Source: Scenedesmus sp. ARA3 (Eukaryota > Chlorophyta > Chlorophyceae > Sphaeropleales > Scenedesmaceae). From it: DNA of 64,000 nt. The position numbers and the translations under genes are program-made. Location: NCBI GenBank assembly GCA_004335835.1, contig RWJK01001960.1:1-64000 (forward strand). The letters run 5' to 3'. Below, piece after piece: positions 14,292-21,881 of the stretch (positions within the stretch are counted from its first letter, which is position 1; the number at the start of each line of letters is the position of its first letter). The notes beneath the pieces were generated by a model, which worked only from the letters and a program-made list of their open reading frames with translations, was not told where the DNA came from and searched no databases.

Positions 14292-14630
14292 ACGTTACGC
14301 TTGTGACAGGCGTTTGACCACTTCCAGTTTGAGCGGCTGGGCTACTTCAGTGTGGACACGGTGCAACTGCTGCTGCTGCTGCTGCTGCACGTTACGCTTG
14401 TGGCAGGCGTTTGACCGCTTCCAGTTTGAGCGCCTGGGCTAATTCAGTGTGGATACCAACGGTGCAACTGCTGCTGCTGCTGCTGCTGCTGTTGCATGTT
14501 GATCTTGTGACAGGCGTTTGACCGCTTCCAGTTTGAGCGCCTGGGCTACTTCAGTGTGGACCCTGACAGCAAGCCAGGCCAGCTGGTGTTCAACCGCACG
14601 GTGACGCTCAAGGACTCCTTCAAGAAGTGA
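1592..14630 (+). CDS. QARS1: Glutaminyl-tRNA synthetase, cytosolic type (17 exons)
   Basis: This class I synthetase charges tRNA(Gln) with glutamine. Seventeen exons join in phase to 805 residues, the normal eukaryotic length: 1592-1689, 1838-1955, 2606-2671, 3788-3963, 4666-4828, 5473-5601, 5991-6143, 6904-6993, 8241-8384, 9094-9284, 9837-9986, 10557-10694, 11398-11581, 11927-12114, 12850-13024, 13750-13887 and 14514-14630. The N-terminal GlnRS-specific domain comes first, then a Lys-rich linker. The catalytic core follows, with [15 protein letters not shown] (HIGH motif, exon 7), RYDDTNPE (exon 8), and LSKRK as the KMSKS equivalent (exon 12). The C-terminal anticodon-binding beta-barrels end in [14 protein letters not shown] and [13 protein letters not shown]. 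There is no obvious transit peptide. The introns are crowded with partial copies of neighbouring exons; the full-length, phase-compatible copy was chosen each time. The identity is secure; a few junctions could shift. Confidence 0.96.
2672..3787 (+). repeat. CAG-rich QARS intron 3
   Basis: The intron is largely (CAG)n and GGCAGCAGCAGG-type repeats from about 2676 to 3440, and again at 3651-3672. It ends in a more ordinary segment with ACATGTTAC motifs and a GTTACAG acceptor. All six frames stay open because the repeat encodes poly-Q, poly-A, poly-S or their antisense forms. Confidence 0.85.
4432..4591 (+). repeat. Two 5'-end copies of QARS exon 5
   Basis: Before the working exon at 4666, two 40-base copies (4432-4471 and 4552-4591) repeat its first 40 bases almost exactly. 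Each follows its own CCCGCAG acceptor. Both then diverge into intron sequence without a matching donor. Confidence 0.9.
4938..5196 (+). repeat. Two 3'-end copies of QARS exon 5
   Basis: Two copies (4938-5024 and 5110-5196) repeat the last ~87 bases of exon 5 ([12 protein letters not shown] ... EKKKKPK). Each is followed by a GTG donor. Neither has an intact 5' part. They lie downstream of the full exon, the mirror image of the 5' copies at 4432-4591. Confidence 0.9.
7606..8170 (+). repeat. Five 5'-end copies of QARS exon 9
   Basis: Five partial copies start near 7606, 7739, 7860, 7981 and 8109, ahead of the full exon at 8241. They encode variants of [20 protein letters not shown]. Most follow a GCAG acceptor and then run into ACATGTCATGTAAC-type intron sequence. 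The repeat period is about 120-130 bases, so each unit covers an intron tail plus an exon head. Confidence 0.92.
8440..8614 (+). repeat. Two 3'-end copies of QARS exon 9
   Basis: Copies at about 8447-8491 and 8568-8614 repeat the exon 9 tail ([15 protein letters not shown], the second degraded at its end). The first retains the CAGGTG donor. They lie downstream of the full exon. Confidence 0.88.
9329..9408 (+). repeat. 3'-end copy of QARS exon 10
   Basis: A near-identical copy of the exon 10 tail ([22 protein letters not shown]) lies in the following intron. It ends ACATGTGAGG where the real exon ends ACAGGTGGG. A weaker 5' copy of the same exon ([16 protein letters not shown]) lies upstream at about 8830-8890. 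Confidence 0.88.
9610..9800 (+). repeat. Two 5'-end copies of QARS exon 11
   Basis: Copies at about 9610-9686 and 9723-9800 repeat the acceptor and first ~65 bases of exon 11 (IKYVQ.P ... WCIYPS.NF). Both then share the intron string that follows. A short 3'-end copy of the same exon with its GTGAGCAG donor lies downstream near 10044-10063. Confidence 0.88.
10275..10495 (+). repeat. Two 5'-end copies of QARS exon 12
   Basis: Two nearly identical units (about 10274-10354 and 10414-10495) repeat the first ~80 bases of exon 12 ([20 protein letters not shown]). They are separated by the same CATGTACTGCCCATTTGTACTG intron block that precedes the working exon at 10557. The unit length is about 143 bases and divergence is very low, so these copies are recent. 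Confidence 0.92.
10695..11190 (+). repeat. CTG arrays and 3'-end copies of QARS exon 12
   Basis: Copies of the exon 12 tail ([13 protein letters not shown] plus the GTGAGGCC donor) recur at about 10799-10841, 10920-10962 and 11150-11190. They are separated by (CTG)n tracts of 8-14 units and by repeated GCTGGCAAACTTGTGC units at 11003-11114. Confidence 0.9.
12379..12726 (+). repeat. Two 5'-end copies of QARS exon 15
   Basis: Copies at 12379-12489 and 12614-12726 match the first ~105 bases of exon 15 ([16 protein letters not shown] ...). Both run into the same in-frame stop (GGNKP then TAA) and share about 100 bases of downstream intron. The unit is about 235 bases. The working copy is at 12850. 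Confidence 0.92.
13229..13682 (+). repeat. Four 5'-end copies of QARS exon 16
   Basis: Copies start at about 13229, 13361, 13489 and 13620, ahead of the full exon at 13750. All encode VRL.DVLF.SEA.DALGD.WL after an AG acceptor and then diverge. A 3'-end copy with donor lies downstream at about 13936-14000. The spacing is about 130 bases. Confidence 0.93.
14101..14460 (+). repeat. Four 5'-end copies of QARS exon 17
   Basis: Copies at about 14101, 14213, 14311 and 14407 repeat (A)F(D/H).FQFE.LGY before the terminal exon at 14514. Each is preceded by a (CTG)n tract and an acceptor. As this is the last exon, only 5' copies are expected, and only those are seen. Confidence 0.92.
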
Positions 14631-15608
14631 GAAGTTCACGGTGCCGATAAGGAAGTTCACAGTGCTGGCCTGGAAGTTCACGGTGCTGGCCTGTGGGAAT
14701 TCGAGCTTGGCTGGGCAGTGTGAAGTGTGTGCGGGGCAGGTGTGGAAGCCCCAGCAAAGTGATGTCCTCATTTGCAAGTGTGACAATGAGAGGGAAGTTC
14801 TTCAGGCGGACTGGTGTGACGTTCGTCGTGAACTTCAGAGTGACAAGGGCTTGAGAGTTCACAGCGTGAAGAAGGATGTACGTCAGTTGGTTCAGGATGG
14901 GTGGTGACTGATGCGGCACAAGCCTTGGTGTGTTTTTGGTTTGATGCTGCTGCGTGCCACCGCTGCGGCTGAGGCTGCCGACAGAGGTGTTGCATTCGAA
15001 TGCATGCAGGCAGGCTAGCGGCATGGTGCTGTTGATGTTGGGTCCTGGTGCATGCTGGGCTGCCACTGGCAGCTTCAGCTGCAGTGGGGGCTTGTTTTGG
15101 TGTGCCAGGCATGCTAGGAGTGGCACCACGATGGCAGTGCTCCTGCTGACGTTCTACTGTGCTCAGGTCGTCGTCTTGCGCAGTGGACCGACTGTTTGCA
15201 GCCGATGGCTTCAGCACATTCTGTGTCTGTCACAGCACGTGCTGAGGTGCGTGCACCGCAAATGCATGTGTGAGGCATCTATGAAGTCATGCTGTTGTAC
15301 TGCCTGCCTGAATCCTTGGCGTCTGATGGTGTGCATGGAGAGGACACAGCGTCTCGTGTTTGACACATCATTGTGGACGCCGACAAGCTGCAGCGTGGGT
15401 GCTAGCGTTCGCGTCATGGCGGATTACGGCATCGCACGTGTCCTAGGCAACAGAGTGATCAGGTCTTTATGCGGTGATGCTCGTGGCAAGCTGAACATCA
15501 TTAACTTAGCAATTCGTTCAAGGTTTAATTTCAACGCGTATAACACCCACTTGATACGTAAGCAGCAGTCTGCTGCACCGGGCAGGCCGTGCTGCAAGCA
15601 GCAATGAC
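14631..15608 (+). other. QARS 3'UTR and FkbM upstream region
   Basis: This stretch has no recognisable exon. Near 14632-14700 a GAAGTTCACGGTGCTGGCCT unit is repeated about three times. A 217-codon open frame (14954-15607) is Cys-rich, has no recognisable domain and ends just before the FkbM start codon, so I do not call it. The FkbM promoter is probably here, but no motif is clear. Confidence 0.4.
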
Positions 15609-18600
15609 ATGCAAAGCGAGGAGGTCTCGCCGGAAGAGCCTCCCCTAGTCGAGATTGAATTTAAAGGACAAGTTTTTGAGACGTACTTGGTCAGCACAGA
15701 TGCTGTAGCCGAAGGTCAGGCCCTGCACGAGCGAGCTGTTGCAGCAGCAGCAGCAGCAGCAGTAGATATGCTTGCAGCGCTGGTGTAAGTGTGTATCACT
15801 GACTTGCACAACGTTGAACCTGCAGCCGCCTACCTCATAAGGGAGGTTCTGTTAGATGACTGCTACCTTAGGCATGGTCTGCACATCACGCCAGGTCAGT
15901 GCACTTCAAGTCACCCAGCAGTGCTGGGTGTGCCACACGGTGTGCAACCTGATTGTGGACCAACAAGCGGTCCACAACAGCTGTGGCAGCTGTGGCATTG
16001 GTACTTGTACTGCTCGATACTGCACGGTGATGGATACAAGAATGCGGCTAGGTCAAGCGAATGCCTTATGAACACAGTCTTGGCCTGCTGCACCTGCCTA
16101 TGCACCCGGTATCCTGTCACACACATGCCTGCATGCGCAACGAGACAGTACCGCATGCAAATAAAGCACTTGTTGACAATCTGGGCCAGACAACTCGCCA
16201 AGGTTGCCACAGAATGTGCTCGTCTGCCCCCAAAGCAGCCCAGCCGCTGCTTTGTCTGCTTTAGGAAAACGGCGTTGTCATGGGCCTGCGCTGCGCTTGC
16301 AGGAGCCACAGTGGTTGATATAGGCGCCAACATCGGACTGTTTGTTGTTGTTGTTGCTGTTGTTGCTGGTGTGATGTACCCCGCAACAATGGGGAGTGAC
16401 ACCTGTGCTGTGTACGTCCTTGTTCTGCATGCGCCTGTGCACTTGCCCCTGCAGGAGCCACAGTGGTTGATATAGGCGCCAACATCGGCCTGGTTGGTGC
16501 TGTTCCTGGTGTAAAGGGACAGTTTGCATTTTACAACATGGAAGCAGACTGTTTGGTGCTGTTGCTGGTGTGATGTACCCCGCGACAGTGGGAAGTGACA
16601 CCTGTGCTGTGCTGTCCTTGTTCTGCATGTGCCTGCGCTGCCCCGCAGGAGCCACAGTGGTTGACATTGGCGCCAACATCGGCCTGTTTGGTGTGAGGGC
16701 GCTCTCTGCTGTGCCAGGCGGTGATGTGACGTATATCGGAGTTGAGCCGGTGCCTGCAAACTTTGCAGCCCTGCAGTACAATCTCCTAGGCAGTACAAGC
16801 AGTACAGGCAGTACATGCGGTACAGGTGGCACAAGCAGTACAGGCAGTACAGGCAGTACAGCCAGTGCTGCTGCTGGTGCTTGTAGTGCCAGCGGGGCAG
16901 CAGCTGGGCAGTCATTCTTCCACTTCAACGAGGCGTATGCTGTTGCTGTTGCAGCGCCTGCTGATGGACGCATCAGTAGACCTTACCCTGGTGAGCTGAA
17001 GGCTGCATCAGTTGTTACTTGCGGTATATGAAACAGCGCTGATTAGCATGCGGGTGTGGCTGTGGGGAGTGGGGCTCAGCAGAAGGGGTGCGAGGGGGCG
17101 GGGAGAAGTGCAGGGTAGCCACAACCAACACTAATGCTTGAATGAATGCTGCGGCGCCTCCAGCAATGCCACTGTGCTGCCGATTCCATTACATGAAGGG
17201 CCGATGGTGTTATTGCTGTGGCTTGATTGGTACTTCTATTATGATGACATCAGGGCGCCTGGTGGTGCTTGAGCTTTGGGCATTGTGTCAGGTGTCTGGA
17301 CCCCACGCTTCCTCTCATTGACCCTGCTGTGTCTCAACTATTGCTGCGCTGTAGGAGGCATGTGCACTCTGTATACAGGCAGCAATGCAGATCCTGCAAC
17401 CAGGCACCTTGCCAACCTTTCCACATTCACCAACCTGCTGCCGCCCACTCTCCTGCCACATGCCTGCTTTTATTATTGCAGGCAACATCCGACTCATCAG
17501 CAAGGCAGTGTCTGATGTGCCAGGCGTCCTCCCCATGACCTTCTACCCTTGCATGCCAGGCAACAGCACACTACGGCCTGCCGAAAAAGCCGCCCTGCAG
17601 CAGCACCTCATACCGAGCTTCTTCTCAGCTGTACAGCAGCTTGAAGTGCCCGTTATAACGTTACAAGAGCTCCTGCAAGAGGCGGTGCCAGATGGCAGCA
17701 GGATTGACTTTTTGAAAGTTGATGTTGAAGGGGAGGAGCTGGCAGTGCTGCAGGGGCTTGATGAGTCAGGCTGGCAGCGAGTGCAGCAGGTGGTGGTTGA
17801 GGTGCACGACTGTTTGGCAGGTGGGTGTGGCGCTGCTGCATGGCTTGAGTGAAAATATAGCAGCAGCTGCAGGGACTTGATGAGGCTGGCTGGCAGCGCG
17901 TGCAGCAGGTGGTGGTTGAGGTGCATGACTGCCTGTCAGGTGGGTTTGGGTGGTTTGGCAGAAAATGAGTTGCCAAGAAATGAGTTACCAATTTGGCAGC
18001 TGCAAGGGCTTGATGAGGCTGGCTGGCAGGGCGTGCAGCAGGTCGTGGTTGAGGTGCATGACTGCCTGTCAGGTGGGTTTGGGTGGTTTGGCAGAAAATG
18101 AGTTGCCAAGAAGTGAGTTACCAATTTGGCAGCTGCAAGGGCTTGATGAGGCAGGCTGGCAGCGTGTGCGGCAGGTGGTTGTTGAGGTGCATGACTGCCT
18201 GTCACGTGGTTTGGGTGGTTTTGCAAGAAACGAGTTGCCAAGAAATGAGTTACCAATGAAGCAGCGCGTGCAGCAGGTGGTTGTTGAGGTGCACGACTGC
18301 CTGCCAGGTGGGTGAGGTGCTGTTGCATGGCTTGAGTGATTGAGGATTGCCCACGTGCAGCAGCTGCGGCAATGCTGGTATACAGTCATGGGTGCCCTGC
18401 CACTGCACAGCCACGCACTGCTGCATATGTCGTTGACTGTCTGTAGCCAGCTGCAAGTCCGCCCAAATGCCTGCTGTGCAACATGCCTGCAGGAGAGCTT
18501 GAGGATCAGTCTGCCGGCAGTACTGCTGCTGCTGCTGCTCCCACAGCAGGCGCAGGGCCAAGCTTTCAAGGACCAGCACCGCCACAGCGGCCACCCAGCA

Positions 18601-21249
18601 GCAGGCCAGCCACCGACCCCATCAGCAGTACACCAACCACAGCAGCAGCAGCAGCAGCAGCAGCAGGATGCAGAACAGCAGACGATGCAGCGCCTGAACC
18701 TGCTACGTCAGCAATTCTTGCAGCTCATTCAAACGATTTCAATGATGGCTGCAGCATCAGCTTTGTGCCAAGTCAGCTGCCCACCGGCAGGCGTGATGCA
18801 TCAGTTGTGCCGCTGCTGCAGGCTGCTCATACACAAGATGCCATTGACGCCTGCTGCATCAGCTTTGTGCCAAGTCAGCTGCCCACTGCCAGACGTGATG
18901 CCTCAGGCGTGCCGCTGTTGCAGGCTGCGGCCCCTCCCAGGCAGCATGGCAGGGTGGCGGCAGTGGCGCGGCTGCTGGGTGGCCTGGGGTTCAGGGTTGT
19001 GGTGGAGTGTGTTATGCTGGGGCAGGGAGTGCCTGGAAACTATAACGTGTATGCGCGCAGATGTAGTGGAGCGAATGAGCAGAGCGTGGGCAGCCACGTA
19101 GGGTGCTGTTTTATGGGGTTGCAATGATAGTCAGCAGCATGGGAGTCAGACGCAGCAGGTATTGCTGCACACTGGTCGGAGTGCTTACGGTTCAGCTGCT
19201 GCTGGGCCTGAGGTTTAAGGTTGTGGCGGAGTGTGCCATGTTGGGGGTGGGAGTGCCCGGCAACTACAACGTGTATGCGTGCAGATGTCGTAGTGCAAGG
19301 GTGTGTAACCTACTGTGAATGTGCTCAGGGTTGCGCATCACACTCAGCAACCGTTGCCATGCACTGAGTGACTAGGGTAGCCTAGGGCTTGTGATATGAC
19401 AATACTACGCATGTAATAGTAACACACAGTGTTAGAGCGTGGCAGAATGTTGTACTTGAGTGGTTAGGCTCCACAGGTAAAGACACCAGCAGCAGCACAT
19501 GATAGCCCGGCACATGCCATATCAGTGATAAATGAGTGAAGCCCGGCTGAGGCTCACCCTTGGACTTTGACTCGGCATGCGTAGGCCAGGTGTGCGTAAC
19601 CACAGTCGCTGCATCCATGTCAGGCGCTTAAGCGCATAGTGACTGCAAGTGGGTGCAGTTCACTATCTGTCACTGAGCTGCTGCAGCTGCTGTGCAGCAG
19701 TAGGCATGACATGCAGATAGCAGCATCCAAGGCACTGAGTACCCGTGTGGCAGGAAGGAATGATGAGAGGCAGCAGGTGGTAGCAGAGCCGAGTGCTATG
19801 ACTAAGCTGGTGCAGCTGCTGGGCAGCAGCAATGAGCAGGTGCTGCATGAAGTTGCAGAGGTGCTGTGGCACCTTGCTACTGGCGGGAATGATTTGAAGC
19901 AGAGTGTGGCAGATGAGCCAGGTGCGCTCACTGGGCTGGTGCAGTTGCTGGGCAGCCAGGCGCAGGGAAGAGCTGCAGCTTTGCTGCGGCTCCTTGCTGA
20001 TGGCAGTGATGACGTGAGGCAGCGCGTGGCAGCAGAGCCAGGTGCACTCACTGCGCTAGTGCAGCTGTTGGGCAGCGGCAACCAGGCTACGCAGAAGGAA
20101 GCTGCAAGGGCACTGGGGCGCCTTGCTGCTGGCGCGAATGACGTGAAGCAGAGTATAGCAGATGAGCCAGGTGCGCTCACTGGGCTGGTGCAGCTGCTGG
20201 GCAACCAGGCGCAGGGAAGCGCTTTAGCTGTGCTGTGGCACCTTGCTGCCGGCAGTGATGATGTGAGGCAGCGTGTGGCAACAGAGCCAGGTGCACTCAC
20301 TGCGCTGGTGCAGCTGCTGGGCCGCCGCAACAAGGATGCACTGCAGTCTCTCGCTTTACTTGCTGCCGGCAGTGATGCCGTGAAGCAGAGTGTCGCAGCA
20401 GAGCCAGGTGTGCTCACTGCGCTGGTGCAGCTGCTGGGTAGCGGCAACAAGAATGCAGCGCGACTGGGAGCTGCAAAGGCGCTCAGTTCACTTGCTGCCG
20501 GCAGTGATGCTTTGAAGCAGCATGTCGCAGCAGAGCCAGGTGCACTCACTGCGCTGGTGCAGCTGTTGAGCAGTAACACGCAGGAGCTGCAGGTGGCAGC
20601 TGTGTTCGCACTATGCACGTTGTCTGCCGGCAGTGACTCTGTACGGCAGCTCGTTGCAGCAGAGCCTGATGCGCTCATGGTGCTGAGGCAGCTTCCACGC
20701 AGCAGCAGCCAGTCGGTACAACATGCAGCTGCAGAGGCGCTCAGGAACCTAGCAGGTGCGCAGGCTGGGGCAGCCATACAACTCTGAAACAACCATTGCT
20801 GGTGCATGTGTAGCACTGTGCAATGCTAGTCCACTGTGGGCGAGTTCAGCACATGAATTGACCTTGATCTATATGTACTTTTGCCAGCGCAATCACAATG
20901 CAGAGTGCTATTCATGCTAAACCTACTGTGCATGCCAGTTTAGCTGCTGCCATGGCACTACTCAGCCCAGGCATTGTTCATCAGCGGCTGCAGACAATTG
21001 GCGCACTTAGTCAACCGCGCTTTGCTTACACTTGTTATCCCTGTGTACCTTTGAGGAATTCCTGCAATGCATGTTGGATTGTGCAGCCGCTTGCGGTCTG
21101 TTTGTGTTGCTGACTTCAGCATTTGCTGTTTACATGCTTTACTGTGCCATGCAGGTTACGAAGGCCCAAAGTCCAAGAAGCGCGCAGCTCCCGCAGAAGG
21201 ACGGTCCCCTGACCAGGCAGGGCCTGCACGGCGTGCGAGGGGCGCATGA
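15609..21249 (+). CDS. FkbM-family SAM-dependent methyltransferase
   Basis: Exons: 15609 to about 15784, 15826-15894, 16649-16990, 17482-17820, 18493-19062 and 21155-21249, giving about 530 residues. Exon 2 reads AYLIREVLLDDCYLRHGLHI, typical of the start of FkbM domains. Exon 3 carries the SAM-binding motif VVDIGANIGLFG and then a Ser/Thr/Gly-rich insertion. Exon 4 carries IDFLKVDVEGEELAVLQGL, the hallmark second motif. Exon 5 holds a low-complexity insertion and GFRVVVECVMLGQGVPGNYN. Exon 6 is a basic tail (YEGPKSKKRAAPAEGR). All junctions from exon 2 on are phase 1, but exons 1 and 2 do not join in phase. A length error in the CAG tract at 15740-15761 or a missed exon could explain this. 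Without exon 6 the protein would stop at 19127. The target hydroxyl or carboxyl substrate is unknown. Confidence 0.8.
16302..16500 (+). repeat. Two 5'-end copies of FkbM exon 3
   Basis: Copies at 16302-16346 and 16452-16496 repeat GATVVDIGANIGL with a GCAG acceptor before the full exon at 16649. The intron block between them (GTTGTTGCTGGTGTGATGTACCC) is also repeated, so the unit spans the junction. Confidence 0.92.
17865..18315 (+). repeat. Four 3'-end copies of FkbM exon 4
   Basis: Copies near 17865, 17998, 18130 and 18258 repeat LQGLDEAGWQRVQQVVVEVHDCL and the GTGGGTT-type donor. They lie downstream of the full exon that ends at 17820. The unit is about 130 bases and includes GGCAGAAAATGAGTTGCCAAG in the intron part. 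Confidence 0.93.
19140..19300 (+). repeat. 3'-end copy of FkbM exon 5
   Basis: This stretch repeats the end of exon 5 (LGLRFKVVAECAMLGVGVP, then GNYNVYA), preceded by its own CAGCAGGTATTGCTGC block. A second, more decayed copy lies at about 21370-21520, beyond the terminal exon, with in-frame stops. Confidence 0.85.
19624..20787 (+). CDS. Armadillo-repeat protein, apparently nested in an FkbM intron
   Basis: An open frame of 387 codons encodes about nine armadillo repeats of 41-43 residues. The consensus is EPGALTALVQLLGS....... AA.AL..LAAGSDDVKQ.VA. ARM repeats form a right-handed superhelix that binds protein partners; nothing indicates which. The first full repeat begins before the first in-frame ATG (19711), so the true start is probably an unseen upstream exon joined at the CATGTCAG acceptor ending at 19623. 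The repeats are very similar at DNA level, pointing to recent internal duplication. The gene lies between FkbM exons 5 and 6 on the same strand and has no detectable intron in its body. If the FkbM gene really ends at 19127, this would simply be the next gene. Confidence 0.8.
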   Translation, partial: ALKRIVTASGCSSLSVTELLQLLCSSRHDMQIAASKALSTRVAGRNDERQQVVAEPSAMTKLVQLLGSSNEQVLHEVAEVLWHLATGGNDLKQSVADEPGALTGLVQLLGSQAQGRAAALLRLLADGSDDVRQRVAAEPGALTALVQLLGSGNQATQKEAARALGRLAAGANDVKQSIADEPGALTGLVQLLGNQAQGSALAVLWHLAAGSDDVRQRVATEPGALTALVQLLGRRNKDALQSLALLAAGSDAVKQSVAAEPGVLTALVQLLGSGNKNAARLGAAKALSSLAAGSDALKQHVAAEPGALTALVQLLSSNTQELQVAAVFALCTLSAGSDSVRQLVAAEPDALMVLRQLPRSSSQSVQHAAAEALRNLAGAQAGAAIQL

Positions 21250-21881
21250 GCTTGAGCCGTTCTGCTGCATGCTGCATGGGTAGCTGCATGGATGGCTGCA
21301 TGTGTTACATGGGCTAGTTTGTGTGACACATGGGCTACTTTGTGTGGTGGCTGCGGTGCTGATCACCAGCGTGGAAGCCAGCAGAGGCAGCAAGTATTGC
21401 TGCGCACTGGTTGGAGTGCTCAGGGTTGGCCTGCTGCAGGGCCTTCGGTTCAGACTTGTGCACATATAGTGGAGTGCAGCATGCTTGGGGAGGCAGTGCC
21501 GGGCAAATGCAACTAGTATGCACGTAAGAAAAAGCTGCCTGGGTAGCTGGCCTTGTGCACTTGAAACTGAAGGTGTCTTTTGAATTGAACAGTGTGACTG
21601 ATGGCTACTGATATGTTGGGACACGCAGTACGTACCGCTGTATACGTGCGGCGGCGCCATGCTGGTGGCACTTGATCCAGCCTCAGACCCAGCTGTTGCG
21701 GCTGCCTCTGATGCAATTCGCAACTGCAGCCAGCTAGGCATAGGCATGCAGGGCGCTGGCAAACGTCTGAAACCAAAGTCGCAATACATCCACAGGAGAC
21801 TCCACAAGAGTTACACCATGCAAACATCGCCGCTTCCCGTTGACCACACGCCAAAAATGCACGCTGCACCAGCCCCACCAG
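21250..21881. other. Convergent 3' region between FkbM and IFT81
   Basis: The stretch holds an FkbM exon 5 tail copy (about 21370-21520), repeated ATGGGTAGCTGCATGGATGG and ATGGGCTA units near 21275-21340, and the IFT81 3'UTR. No gene is supported here. Confidence 0.6.
21811..21815 (-). terminator. TGTAA polyadenylation signal candidate for IFT81
   Basis: On the minus strand TGTAA lies about 70 bases after the IFT81 stop codon. TGTAA is the usual poly(A) signal of chlorophycean algae. A 5-base motif occurs by chance, so this is only a candidate. Confidence 0.4.

Noticed and set aside
14954..15607. 217-codon frame upstream of FkbM
   Set aside because: It is rich in Cys/Ser/Trp as expected from CTG-like sequence, has no domain, and runs into the FkbM start region.
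19620..20816. 398-codon open frame on the minus strand opposite the armadillo gene
   Set aside because: It is the antisense shadow of a regular GC-rich repeat. The plus strand has clear ARM repeats; the minus frame has no recognisable domain.
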